A stretch of 64,000 nucleotides of DNA, from contig OY987233.1 in assembly GCA_963920705.1 (NCBI GenBank), positions 6,872,001 to 6,936,000 of the forward strand, in the 5' to 3' direction. The stretch comes from Odiellus spinosus (taxonomy: Eukaryota; Arthropoda; Arachnida; Opiliones; Phalangiidae). Position 1 is the stretch's first letter. Each line of letters begins with the position of its first letter. Shown piece by piece: positions 46,357 to 59,293 of the stretch. Below the pieces are notes generated by a model, which was not told where the DNA came from, did no database searches, and saw only the letters and a program-made list of their open reading frames with translations. The translations under genes were made by a program, and so were the position numbers.

Positions 46357-49071
46357 CCCCCTGAGATTTTTGAGATTTGGAAAATTGAGATTTTTAAGAT
46401 TTGGAAAATTGACATTTTTGAGATTTGGAAAATTGAGATTTTTGAGGTTTGGATAATTGAGATTTTTGAGATTTGGATAATGGAGATTTTTGAGATTTGG
46501 ATAATGGAGATTTTTGAGATTTGGAAAATTGAGATTTTTGAGATTTGGAAAAATTGAGATTTTTGAGATTTGGAAAATTGAGATTTTTGAGATTTGGAAA
46601 ATTGAGATTTTTAAGATTTGGAAAATTGAGATTTTGGAGATTTGGAAAATTGAGATTTTTGAGATTTGGAAAATTGAGATTTTTGAGATTTGGAAAATTG
46701 AGATTTTTGAGATTTGGAAAATTGAGATTTTTGAGATTTGGAAAATTGAGATTTTTGAGATTTGGAAAATTGAGATTTTTGAGATTTGGAAAATTGAGAT
46801 TTTTGAGATTTGGAAAAATTGAGATTTTTGAGATTTGGAAAATTGAGATTTTTAAGATTTGGAAAATTGAGATTTTTGAGATTTGGAAAATTGAGATTTT
46901 TGACATTTTTGAGATTTTTGAGATTTGGAAAATTGAGATTTTTGAGATATGGAAAATAGAGTATTTTGAGATTTGGAAAATTGTGATTTTTGAGATTTGG
47001 AAAATATAGATTTTTGAGATTTGGATAATTGAGATTTTTGAGATTTGGAAAATTGAGATTTTTGAGATTTGGAAAATTGAGATTTTTGAGATTTGGAAAA
47101 TTGAGATTTTTGAGATTTGGAAAATTGAGATTTTTGAGATTTGGAAAATTGAGATTTTTGAGATTTGGAAAATTGAGATTTTTGAGATTTGGAAAATTGA
47201 GATTTTTGAGATTTGGAAAATTGAGATTTTTGAGATTTGGAAAATTGAGATTTTTGAGATTTGGAAAATTGAGATTTTTGAGATTTGGAAAATTGAAATT
47301 TTTGAGATTTGGAAAATTGAGATTTTTGAGATTTGGAAAATTGAGATTTTTGAGGTTTGGAAAATTGAGATTTTTGAGATTTGGAAAATTGAGATTTTTG
47401 AGATTTGGAAAATTGAGATTTTTGAGATTTGGAAGATTGAGATTTTTGAGATTTGGAAAATTGAGATTTTTGAGATTTGGAAAATTGAGATTTTTGAGAT
47501 TTTTAAAATTGAGATTTTTGAGATTTTTAAAATTGAGATTATTTTTTTTACAGGGGGTGTATTATTTTTTTTACAAATGGTACTTATTTTTTTACAAGGG
47601 GTACCCCTTGTAAAATTTTTGATTATTGATTTTACAGGGGGTGTATTATTTTTTTACAAGGGGTACCCATTGTAAAAGTTTTGATTATTTATTTTACAGG
47701 GGGTGTATTATTTTTTTACAAGGGGTACCCCTTACTTATTGAAAAGGGGGTGTATTTATTTTTTTACAAGGGACGTATTTATTATTTTTTTTTTACAAAG
47801 GGTATCCCTAGTAAAATTTTTGATTATTAATTTTACAGAGGGCGTATTTATTTATTTTTTACAACGGGTACACCTTGTAAAATTTTTGATTATTTATTTT
47901 ACAGGGGGTGTATTTATTTTTCTTTTTTTACAAGGGGTACCCCTTGTAAAGTTTTCTATTATTTATTTTACAGGGGGTACCCTTTGTAAAAATTTTGATT
48001 ATTTATTGTACAGGGGGTGTATTTACAGGGGATTTATTTATTTTTTTTACAAGGGGTATCCCTTTTAAAATTTTTGATTATTTATTTTACAGGGGGTGTA
48101 TTTATTTATTTTTTAAAAGGGGTACCCCTTGTAAAATTTTTGATTATTTATTTTACAGGGTGTGTATTTATTTATTTTTTGCAAGGGGTACCCCTGGTAA
48201 AATTTTTGATTATTTATTTTACAGGGGTACCCCTTGTAAAAAAACACTTTGAAAATAAATAAAACACCCTTTTGAAAATAAATAAAACACCCTTTTGAAA
48301 ATAAATAAAACACCCTTTTGAAAATAAATAAAACACCCTTTTGAAAATAAATAAAACACCCTTTTGAAAATAAATAAAACACCCTTTTGAAAATAAATAA
48401 AACACCCTTTTGAAAATAAATAAAACACCCTTTTGAAAATAAATAAAACACCCTTTTGAAAATAAATAAAACACCCTTTTGAAAATAAATAAAACACCCT
48501 TTTGAAAATAAATAAAACACCCTTTTGAAAATAAAACATCCCTTTAAAAATTAATAAAAGAAACCTTTTAAAATAAATAAAACACCTCTTTGAAAATAAA
48601 TAAAACACTCCTTTGAAAATAAATAAAACACCCCATTAAAATAAATAAACACCCCTTGGAAAATGAATAAACACCCCTTGGAAAATGAATAAACACCCCT
48701 TGGAAAATGAATAAACACCTCTTGGAAAATGAATAAACACCCCTTGGAAAATGAATAAACACCCCTTGGAAAATGAATAAACACCCCTTGGAAAATGAAT
48801 AAACACCCCTTGGAAAATGAATAAACACCCCTTTGAAAATTAAACAGCCTTTAAAAAATACCCTTTTGAAAATAAAACAGCCTTAAAAAAACGCCTTTGT
48901 AAAATAAATAAAACACCCCTTTTAAAATAAATAAAACACCCCTTTGAAAATAAATAACACACCCCTTTGAAAATAAATAACACACCCCTTTGAAAATAAA
49001 TAACACACCCCTTTGAAAATAAATAACACACCCCTTTGAAAATAAATAACACACCCCTTTGAAAATAAATA
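46005..49071. repeat. Higher-order satellite unit, copy 2 (S3-S2-S1-S4)
   Basis: Repeats the segment that begins near 41,945. S3 lies at 46,005-46,353, S2 at 46,362-47,538, S1 at 47,539-48,234 and S4 at 48,235-49,071. The S2 and S1 parts line up base for base with copy 1 at an offset of 3,688 bp over more than 1.8 kb. The offset then drops to 3,573 within S4, a loss of 115 bp or five 23-bp units. Confidence 0.93.
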
Positions 49072-49745
49072 ATAAATACACCCCTTGTAAAAAAAATAAA
49101 TAATAAATACACCCCTTGTAAAAAAAAATAATAAATACACTCTCTGTAATTTTTTTTTTTACAAGGGGTACCCCCTGTAAAAAAAATAAATAATAAATAC
49201 ACCCCCCTGTAAAAAAATTAATAAAAAATAAACCCCCTGTAAAAAAAATTAATAATAAATACACCCCCCTGTAAAAAAATTAATAAAAAATACACTCCCT
49301 GTAAAAAAATAAATAATAAATGCACCCACTGTAAAAAAATAATAAATACACCCCCTGTAAAAAAAAATAAATAATAAATACACCCCCTGTAAAAAAATAA
49401 ATATTAAATACACACTCTGTAAAAAAATAAATAATAAATACACCCCCTGTAAAAAAAAAAAAAATAAATACACCCCTTGTAAAAAAAAATAATAAATACA
49501 CTCTCTGTAATTTTTTTTTTACAAGGGGTACCCCCTGTAAAAAAAATAAATAATAAATACACCCCCCTGTAAAAAAATTAATAAAAAATAAACCCCCTGT
49601 AAAAAAAATTAATAATAAATACACCCCCCTGTAAAAAAATTAATAAAAAATACACTCCCTGTAAAAAAATAAATAATAAATGCACCCACTGTAAAAAAAT
49701 AATAAATACACCCCCTGTAAAAAAATAAATATGAAATACACCCCC

Positions 49746-49780
<35 letters not shown>

Positions 49781-52700
49781 CCCCCTGAGATTTTTGAGAT
49801 TTGGAAAATTGAGATTTTTAAGATTTGGAAAATTGACATTTTTGAGATTTGGAAAATTGAGATTTTTGAGGTTTGGATAATTGAGATTTTTGAGATTTGG
49901 ATAATGGAGATTTTTGAGATTTGGATAATGGAGATTTTTGAGATTTGGAAAATTGAGATTTTTGAGATTTGGAAAAATTGAGATTTTTGAGATTTGGAAA
50001 ATTGAGATTTTTGAGATTTGGAAAATTGAGATTTTTAAGATTTGGAAAATTGAGATTTTGGAGATTTGGAAAACTGAGATTTTTGAGATTTGGAAAATTG
50101 AGATTTTTGAGATTTGGAAAATTGAGATTTTTGAGATTTGGAAAATTGAGATTTTTGAGATTTGGAAAATTGAGATTTTTGAGATTTGGAAAATTGAGAT
50201 TTTTAAGATTTGGAAAATTGAGATTTTTGAGATTTGGAAAATTGAGATTTTTGACATTTTTGAGATTTTTGAGATTTGGAAAATTGAGATTTTTGAGATA
50301 TGGAAAATAGAGTATTTTGAGATTTGGAAAATTGTGATTTTTGAGATTTGGAAAATATAGATTTTTGAGATTTGGATAATTGAGATTTTTGAGATTTGGA
50401 AAATTGAGATTTTTGAGATTTGGAAAATTGAGATTTTTGAGATTTGGAAAATTGAGATTTTTGAGATTTGGAAAATTGAGATTTTTGAGATTTGGAAAAT
50501 TGAGATTTTTGAGATTTGGAAAATTGAGATTTTTGAGATTTGGAAAATTGAGATTTTTGAGATTTGGAAAATTGAGATTTTTGAGATTTGGAAAATTGAG
50601 ATTTTTGAGATTTGGAAAATTGAGATTTTTGAGATTTGGAAAATTGAAATTTTTGAGATTTGGAAAATTGAGATTTTTGAGATTTGGAAAATTGAGATTT
50701 TTGAGATTTGGAAAATTGAGATTTTTGAGGTTTGGAAAATTGAGATTTTTGAGATTTGGAAAATTGAGATTTTTGAGATTTGGAAAATTGAGATTTTTGA
50801 GATTTGGAAAATTGAGATTTTTGAGATTTGGAAAATTGAGATTTTTGAGATTTGGAAAATTGAGATTTTTGAGATTTGGAAGATTGAGATTTTTGAGATT
50901 TGGAAAATTGAGATTTTTGAGATATGGAAAATTGAGATTTTTGAGATTTTTAAAATTGAGATTTTTGAGATTTTTAAAATTGAGATTATTTTTTTTACAG
51001 GGGGTGTATTATTTTTTTTACAAATGGTACTTATTTTTTTACAAGGGGTACCCCTTGTAAAATTTTTGATTATTGATTTTACAGGGGGTGTATTATTTTT
51101 TTACAAGGGGTACCCATTGTAAAAGTTTTGATTATTTATTTTACAGGGGGTGTATTATTTTTTTACAAGGGGTACCCCTTACTTATTGAACAGGGGGTGT
51201 ATTTATTTTTTTACAAGGGACGTATTTATTATTTTTTTTTTACAAAGGGTATCCCTAGTAAAATTTTTGATTATTAATTTTACAGAGGGCGTATTTATTT
51301 ATTTTTTACAACGGGTACACCTTGTAAAATTTTTGATTATTTATTTTACAGGGGGTGTATTTATTTTTCTTTTTTTACAAGGGGTACCCCTTGTAAAGTT
51401 TTCTATTATTTATTTTACAGGGGGTACCCTTTGTAAAAATTTTGATTATTTATTGTACAGGGGGTGTATTTACAGGGGATTTATTTATTTTTTTTACAAG
51501 GGGTATCCCTTTTAAAATTTTTGATTATTTATTTTACAGGGGGTGTATTTATTTATTTTTTAAAAGGGGTACCCCTTGTAAAATTTTTGATTATTTATTT
51601 TACAGGGTGTGTATTTATTTATTTTTTGCAAGGGGTACCCCTGGTAAAATTTTTGATTATTTATTTTACAGGGGTACCCCTTGTAAAAAAACACTTTGAA
51701 AATAAATAAAACACCCTTTTGAAAATAAATAAAACACCCTTTTGAAAATAAATAAAACACCCTTTTGAAAATAAATAAAACACCCTTTTGAAAATAAATA
51801 AAACACCCTTTTGAAAATAAATAAAACACCCTTTTGAAAATAAATAAAACACCCTTTTGAAAATAAATAAAACACCCTTTTGAAAATAAATAAAACACCC
51901 TTTTGAAAATAAATAAAACACCCTTTTGAAAATAAATAAAACACCCTTTTGAAAATAAAACATCCCTTTAAAAATTAATAAAAGAAACCTTTTAAAATAA
52001 ATAAAACACCTCTTTGAAAATAAATAAAACACTCCTTTGAAAATAAATAAAACACCCCATTAAAATAAATAAACACCCCTTGGAAAATGAATAAACACCC
52101 CTTGGAAAATGAATAAACACCCCTTGGAAAATGAATAAACACCTCTTGGAAAATGAATAAACACCCCTTGGAAAATGAATAAACACCCCTTGGAAAATGA
52201 ATAAACACCCCTTGGAAAATGAATAAACACCCCTTGGAAAATGAATAAACACCCCTTTGAAAATTAAACAGCCTTTAAAAAATACCCTTTTGAAAATAAA
52301 ACAGCCTTAAAAAAACGCCTTTGTAAAATAAATAAAACACCCCTTTGAAAATAAATAACACACCCCTTTGAAAATAAATAACACACCCCTTTGAAAATAA
52401 ATAACACACCCCTTTGAAAATAAATAACACACCCCTTTGAAAATAAATAACACACCCCTTTGAAAATAAATAACACACCCCTTTGAAAATAAATAACACA
52501 CCCCTTTGAAAATAAATAACACACCCCTTTGAAAATAAATAACACACCCCTTTTAAAATAAATAACACACCCCTTTCAAAATAAATAACACACCCCTTTG
52601 AAAATAAATAACACACCCCTTGGAAAATAAATAACACACCCCTTGGAAAATAAATAACACACCCCTTGGAAAATAAATAACACACCCCTTGGAAAATAAA

Positions 52701-53030
52701 TAACACACTTCTTGGAAAATAAATAACACACCCCTTTGAAAATAAATAAAACAACCCTTTCGAAATATATAAAACACCCCTTTGAAAATAAATAAAACAC
52801 CCCTTTGAAAATAAATAAAACACCCCTTTGAAAATAAATAAAACACCCCTTTGAAAATAAATAAAACACCCCTTTGAAAATAAAAACACACCCTTTTGAA
52901 AATAAATAACACACCCCTTTGAAAATAAATAACACACCCCTTTGAAAATAAATAACACACCCCTTTGAAAATAAATAACACACCCCTTTGAAAATAAATA
53001 ACACACCCCTTTGAAAATAAATAACACACC
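49072..53030. repeat. Higher-order satellite unit, copy 3 (S3-S2-S1-S4)
   Basis: S3 at 49,072-49,775, S2 at 49,786-50,988, S1 at 50,989-51,686, S4 from 51,687. Offsets from copy 2 are 3,424 bp, then 3,351, 3,447 and 3,424. Each step corresponds to whole repeat units (73 = 24+24+25, 96 = 4 x 24, 23 = one S4 unit). The S4 part resembles copy 1 (45,278-46,004) more than copy 2, whose S4 is shortened. Confidence 0.93.
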
Positions 53031-54995
53031 GCTTTGAAAATAAATAACACACCCCTTTGAAAATAAATAAGAATCCCCTTAGAAAATAAATAAGTCACCC
53101 CTTTGAAAATGACACCCCTTTGAAAATAAATAAAACACCCCTTTGAAAATAAAAAACACCCCTTTGAAAATAAAAACACCCCTTTGAAAATAAATAACAC
53201 ATCCATTGGAAAATAAATAACACATCCCTTGGAAAATAAATAACACATCCCTTGGAAAATAAATAACACATCCCTTGGAAAATAAATAACACACCCCTTT
53301 GAAAATAAATAACACACCCCTTGGAAAATAAATAACACACCCCTTGGAAAATAAATAACACACTCCTTGGAAAATAAATAACACACCCCTTTGAAAATAA
53401 ATAACACACCCCTTGGAAAATAAATAACACACCCCTTTGAAAATAAATAACACACCCCTTGGAAAATAAATAACACACCCCTTGGAAAATAAATAACACA
53501 CTCCTTGGAAAATAAATAAAACAACCCTTTCAAAATATATAAAACACCCCTTTGAAAATAAATAAAACACCCCTTTGAAAATAAATAAAACACCCCTTTG
53601 AAAATAAATAAAACACCCCTTTGAAAATAAAAACACACCCTTTTGAAAATAAATAACACACCCCTTTGAAAATAAATAACACACCCCTTTGAAAATAAAT
53701 AACAAACCCCTTTGAAAATAAATAAGAATCCCCTTTGAAAATAAATAAGTCACCCCTTTGAAAATGACACCCCTTTGAAAATAAATAAAACACCCCTTTG
53801 AAAATAAAAACACCCATTTGAAAATAAATAACACATCCATTGGAAAATAAATAACACATCCCTTGGAAAATAAATAACACATCCCTTGGAAAATAAATAA
53901 CACATCCCTTGGAAAATAAATAACACATCCCTTGGAAAATAAATAACACATCCCTTGGAAAATAAATAACACATCCCTTGGAAAATAAATAACACATCCC
54001 TTGGAAAATAAATAACACATCCCTTGGAAAATAAATAACACATCCCTTGGAAAATAAATAACACATCTCTTGGAAAATAAATAACACATCTCTTGGAAAA
54101 TAAATAACACATCCCTTGGAAAATAAATAACACATCCCTTGGAAAATAAATAACACATCCCTTGGAAAATAAATAACACATCCCTTGGAAAATAAATAAC
54201 ACATCCCTTGGAAAATAAATAACACATCCCTTGGAAAATAAATAACACATCCCTTGGAAAATAAATAACACATCCCTTGGAAAATAAATAACACATCCCT
54301 TGGAAAATAAATAACACATCCCTTGGAAAATAAATAACACATCCCTTGGAAAATAAATAACACATCCCTTGGAAAATAAATAACACATCCCTTGGAAAAT
54401 AAATAACACATCCCTTGGAAAATAAATAACACATCCCTTGGAAAATAAATAACACATCCCTTGGAAAATAAATAACACATCCCTTGGAAAATAAATAACA
54501 CATCCCTTGGAAAATAAATAACACATCCCTTGGAAAATAAATAACACATCCCTTGGAAAATAAATAACACATCCCTTGGAAAATAAATAACACATCCCTT
54601 GGAAAATAAATAACACATCCCTTGGAAAATAAATAACACATCCCTTGAAAAATAAATAACACATCCCTTGGAAAATAAATAACACATCCCTTGGAAAATA
54701 AATAACACATCCCTTGGAAAATAAATAACACATCCCTTGGAAAATAAATAACACATCCCTTGGAAAATAAATAACACATCCCTTTGAAAATTAATAAAAC
54801 ACCCCTTTGAAAATTAATAAAACACCCCTTTGAAAATTAATAAAACACCCCTTGAAAATAACATACCCCTTTGAAAATAAACAAAAAATCCCTTTGAAAA
54901 TAAATAAAACACCTATTTAAAATAAATAGTACACCCCTTTGAAAATTAATAAAACACCTATTTGAAAATAAAATACCCTTGGAAATTGTTTTCCA
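53031..54995. repeat. Satellite family S4, terminal array
   Basis: A continuation of S4, dominated from about 53,850 to 54,780 by about 40 nearly identical 23-bp units of acacatcccttggaaaataa plus ata. Because 23 is not a multiple of three and the unit has no stop on the minus strand, all three minus-strand frames stay open for over 1 kb. They do not look like proteins. Confidence 0.95.
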
Positions 54996-55279
54996 AGGGG
55001 TATTAAACGAAAATCTTTATATATTATAATAATTTGAAATTATTATATTATTATAGAATGTAATTATTATATTATACTAGTATGTAATTATTATATTATA
55101 ATAGAATTTAATATTATATTATAATAGAATGTAATTATTATATTATAATAGAATGTAATTATTATATTATGATAGTATATAATTATAATATTATAATAGA
55201 ATGTAATTATATTATAATAGTGTTTGATTATTATTAGAGATCGGGGTTTGGACAAAATAATCCACAACTATCAGTTAAT

Positions 55280-55321
<42 letters not shown>

Positions 55322-56335
55322 GGAAAATTATTCGCGATTACATTGTATTTATCATAGACTTTCCTCGAAAAATTTAAAGTTATGAATAAAGATAAAATAA
55401 TCAGAAATTTTCTTGTCCAAACCCCGATCTCTAATTATTATATTATAATATAATAATAGTATGTTATTATTATATTATAATAGTATTCAATTATTATAAT
55501 AGTATTCAATTATTATATTGTAATAATATTCAATTATTATATTGTAATAGTATTCAATTATTATATTGTAATAGTATTCAATTATTATATTATAATAGTA
55601 TTCAATTATTATAATAGTATTCAATTATTATATTGTAATAATATTCAATTATTATATTGTAATAGTATTCAATTATTATATTGTAATAGTATTCAATTAT
55701 TATATTATAATAGTATTCAATTATTATATTATAAGAGTATTCAATTATTATATTATAAGAGTATTCAATTATTATATGATAAGAGTATTCAATTATTATA
55801 TGATAAGAGTATTCAATTATTATATTATAAGAGTATTCAATTATTATATTATAAGAGTATTCAATTATTATATTATAAGAGTATTCAATTATTATATTAT
55901 AAGAGTATTCAATTATAATATTATAAGAGTATTCAATTATTATATTATAAGAGTATTCAATTATTATATTATAAGAGTATTCAATTATTATATTATAATA
56001 GTATTCAATTATTATATTATAATAGTATTCAATTATTATATTATAATAGTATTCAATTATTATATTATAATAGTATTCAATTATTATATTATAATAGTAT
56101 TCAATTATTATATTATAATAGTATTCAATTATTATATTATAATAGTATTCAATTATTATATTATAATAGTATTCAATTATTATATAATAGTATTAAATTA
56201 TTATATTATAGTATTCAATTATTATATTATAATAGTATTCAATTATTATATTATAATAGTATTCAATTATTATATTATAATAGTATTCAATTATTATATT
56301 ATAATAGTATTCAATTATAATATTATAATAATAAA
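54996..56335. repeat. 24-bp AT satellite
   Basis: Tandem attcaattattatattata plus atagt units (24 bp) from about 55,440, with a more irregular taatagaatgtaattattat start at 55,030-55,230. A MITE splits it at 55,234-55,434. An apparent reading frame at 55,776-56,348 is only the repeat translated. Confidence 0.93.
55234..55434. mobile_element. 201-bp MITE inside the AT satellite
   Basis: Perfect 22-bp terminal repeats beginning TTAGAGATCGGGGTTTGGAC. TTATTA lies on both sides and could be a target duplication, although such words are common in the host satellite. It contains a poly(A) run of about 35. Confidence 0.85.
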
Positions 56336-56802
56336 GCGCAGATTATAATTCGTCCTACCTTATTCCTCCAAGGTTTCACAGTCCAGTCGTCATAGTCTTC
56401 TGCCATGACCTTTTTACCGGGTTAAATAGATTCAGGCCTGAGTTGTGGTTCTTGATTCACCCTTGCGAAAGTCTCTTCCGGCTGAAAACAAAAAAAGCTT
56501 GCCAAAGGTCAGAATGAATGTGAGCAAAGAAGCTCATCCCACCTGCCTTTGGTATTTCTGTGTAGCGGATTTAAATACAGTCCAAAACGGGATAAAAACT
56601 TAACTTTGATTTATTCATAGACAAGAGACTCTTTCAAAGAGCCAAAGAACAATAAGGCACTTCAGGGTCATTACGTTCTAATTTGATATGACAACACTGA
56701 TATTTTATATTTAAATTATACACGCAATTCAATTTGTTCCTTAACTATATTCATAAACTTTCTGCAATAAAAAAAAAAAAAAAAAAAAAAAAAAAGCTTA
56801 TT
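56336..56802. other. Intergenic sequence, no gene recognised
   Basis: Unique-looking sequence after the satellite with higher GC content (tcctccaaggtttcacagtc). It ends in a poly(A) run at about 56,767-56,795 next to an M element. No reading frame here resembles a known family. Confidence 0.4.
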
Positions 56803-57226
56803 AGTATAGGGAGAATGCAGTCTGACAAAAAGCGATTTTCTAATGATTCTTTATCATTTAAATAGGCCTGCTCCAAACGTACACCAAATTTAAAAATCAT
56901 TATTAAGCTGGAATACCTGGAAAGTAGGCTTAACAGCATTCAATTAGTGATATCTCGTTAACTGGGGAATCAGGAAAATGTTTCAGAGTCAAGTGCTTTT
57001 GTTAATTTGTCATATAGAAAAGGTATAAAAATAAGACTTTGTGAAAATTTTAGTGGTTTTTAAAAATTTGAATTTGCCGCTCGGCAACCGCCAACTTTCG
57101 TTAAAAAATTTTTTTGGATTTATATTTTGCTTAAAATTTTTTTTCCTAGTGGATAAGGCCTACTTAAACGATAGGGAATCGATGGAAAAATCTCCTGTAT
57201 TTACGTTGCATTCTCTCTTTAAGATG
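56803..57226. mobile_element. Palindromic MITE family M, copy 3 (diverged)
   Basis: tatagggagaatgcag at the left pairs with ttgcattctctctttaa at the right. Inner words aaataggcctgctcc and gtggataaggcctactt also match the family. Internal similarity to copies 1 and 2 is reduced. Confidence 0.55.
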
Positions 57227-58042
57227 ACAATAATACAAGAGTTCATTCATTGAGTAAAAATTAAGATTTCAAGGTACAACTAAGATTTTAAAGGGAGCCT
57301 GAAGCAAAAATTGAAAGCCTTATAATAAAACAGTAAGAAGAGTCCCTTCCTCCAGTCAAATATTTTTTACTCCGCATAATTAAGGTTTAAAGCCAATGTC
57401 CGTTCGTTCCCCCCGACTTATTGAAATCGTCCACATATTGTTCCATGCAGAAAAGGACATATCAACCAATCAAAATTTTACTTTGGAAAAATATTATTAC
57501 GTGTTTGTTAGATGGTGCCACAGTCTCCAAAGGGGTTCCAAAAAACATACTTTCGCTTGATTCATGGATTAATTAAGTGCCTAAGGATAGACAGCAGGCG
57601 GATAAAGTTCAAAATTGTTCAGCCCTAACCTAACGGCCGCAATTGGTAAAACGGATTTAGGGCCTATCTTTGCTGGATCAATTTGTATGTAGAAGGACCA
57701 CAATCCGTGATCGAAGACTAGCTTCGTCGTAAATTCCTAGGACATACTTTTCTTCAAGCGGAAAACATTGTTTATCAAAGCGCCACAGTTTTTCTCATTT
57801 CGCAAACTTCTCTCGAACGAAGGGAAGGCCAGCTGCACAACTACGGTTTATTTACTTATAAAAATAAATTCAATTTTTAGGGAGACAGCCGTTTTTCTCT
57901 CTCGCTTGAAACCGTCCGTTGTGGAAGTTTGATCCTCTAAAAAGGGGAGTACTAAGGGAGCTGACACCTAAACCTCCGGGCTGACTGGTTTAGCTTCCTT
58001 TATGAATAAGTGTTCCTCTGCTGTCTCTCCTTAGGGAACCTA
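57227..58042. other. Intergenic sequence, nothing firm
   Basis: A single TTAAAGGGAGCC near 57,286 resembles the left end of the TTAA family elements without a partner. Otherwise no repeat or gene is recognised between the M and G elements. Confidence 0.4.
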
Positions 58043-58527
58043 TTAAAGGGAGAATGAAAGGCCAGAACAACCTATTTTTAATCGATTAAGAATGGTAAAA
58101 TAATGAGAAAAACAATAATATAACTCACCAAAAATATTTCGTTATTTTATAATCAATTTCTAAAGTTCCGAAACTTGCAGATGCTAAGCCTTGGCTGCCT
58201 AGCTCGGCGAACTAGGCGAGCACGAGCCGTATTTTTTTTAATATTCCCGTCTGACCTAGTCGCCAATCACGAGCGGGTACACGTATTTATAAAATACGCG
58301 TACTCGCTCGCGATTGGCGACAAGAACAGCCGCGAATATTAAAAAAAATACAGATCGGGCTAGCCTAGTTCACCGAGCTAGGCAGCCTAGGCTTAGCATC
58401 GGAACTTTGGAAACTGATTATAAAATAACGAAATATTTTTGGTGAGCTTTATTATTGTTTTTCTCATTATTTAAGCATTCTTAATCGATTAAAAATAGGT
58501 TGTTTTGGACTTTCATTCCCCCTTTAA
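58043..58527. mobile_element. TTAA-flanked palindromic element G
   Basis: TTAA at 58,043-58,046 and 58,524-58,527. It starts AGGGAGAATGAAAG and ends CTTTCATTCCCCCT. Arms of about 230 bp include cctatttttaatcgattaag, aacgaaatatttttggtgag, ctaggcagcctaggcttagc and cgattggcgac, each with its complement. The GC-rich centre (aaatacgcgtactcgctcgc) gives a very strong hairpin. It lies downstream of the FoxN2/3 3' end. Confidence 0.85.
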
Positions 58528-58821
58528 TTTATCCAAGCTTGAATTGATATAGATTTTTATAGGAAATGTGGCGCCATCTTTTTGGGGGCTTTCCACATGT
58601 ATATATAAAATTGCGTGTCTTCTTTAAAATCTCAAATAAATTACTGATTTCCTAAACTATGGTGATTTTAGAACTATAGACCGGATTGTGCAAGGTAATG
58701 TCCCTTTACAAATTTTTACGAGTGTAGAGCAAATATGGAAAAAAATAAACCCAGGGAAACAAGAAAAATAATTAAAATAGCTCACTTTTGAAAATCTGCC
58801 GAGATGATAAACAGCTATTAA

Positions 58822-59293
58822 TCAATCTCCTTGAAACAAATTATTATGCATCCTTGCCATATTGGCTAGGCTCAAAAGCGCGTGAGCTCCTTCCTCCAAA
58901 GAGCGTTCCTCCTCTTCTTTTTTAACGTACATTCTTAATTTGCTTCCGTCAACAATAACTGACTGCGAGCATTTATTTTTGGCAACTACTCGTTCGTCAT
59001 TGGATTCCTCTAAGGGAACGGGACTTCGCGAAGATTCTTCCTCCTTCATTTTTCTGTCAAAATTATTCACTATGATTTTGGCATCCTTATTAATATTGTT
59101 GTTATTTATGATATGCAATCTAGGACGCTCGGTATCAGGCCGAGGACTCAATTCGGGATGAAGATCTTGCACGTTCTCGAGTTGTGGCATCTGGGTCGAG
59201 GCACTGTAGGTATGATCGACGTAAGGAGTCGCGTTATTGCTAGGAATTTCTGTCTTTCTCGTCTTCGCACTTTGAACAAATTCAGCATTGGAT
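58822..59293 (-). CDS. FoxN2/3: FoxN2/3 terminal exon
   Basis: Acceptor (minus strand) actactcag, phase 2 in, 157 codons including TGA at 58,822-58,824. It begins SNAEFVQSAKTRKTEI, continues with polar, Asn-rich and Glu/Lys-rich stretches, and ends SLEEGAHALLSLANMARMHN-NLFQGD. The Ala/Leu helix near the end is the FOXN3-type C-terminal motif. An ATG in the middle (MPQLENV) is internal, not the start. Confidence 0.88.

Noticed and set aside
32436-52545. Many reading frames rich in Phe, Ile, Tyr, Gly or in [16 protein letters not shown] repeats
   Set aside because: They arise from the 24-bp S2, ~30-bp S3 and 22-23-bp S4 satellites. Their period equals the DNA unit and they occur on both strands at the same place.
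53079-54779. Reading frames of 334-566 codons on the minus strand
   Set aside because: They are translations of a stop-free 23-bp repeat. All three frames are open and give the same 23-residue period (CYLFSKGCVIYFPRDVLFIF and so on). There is no start context, no splice logic and no resemblance to proteins.
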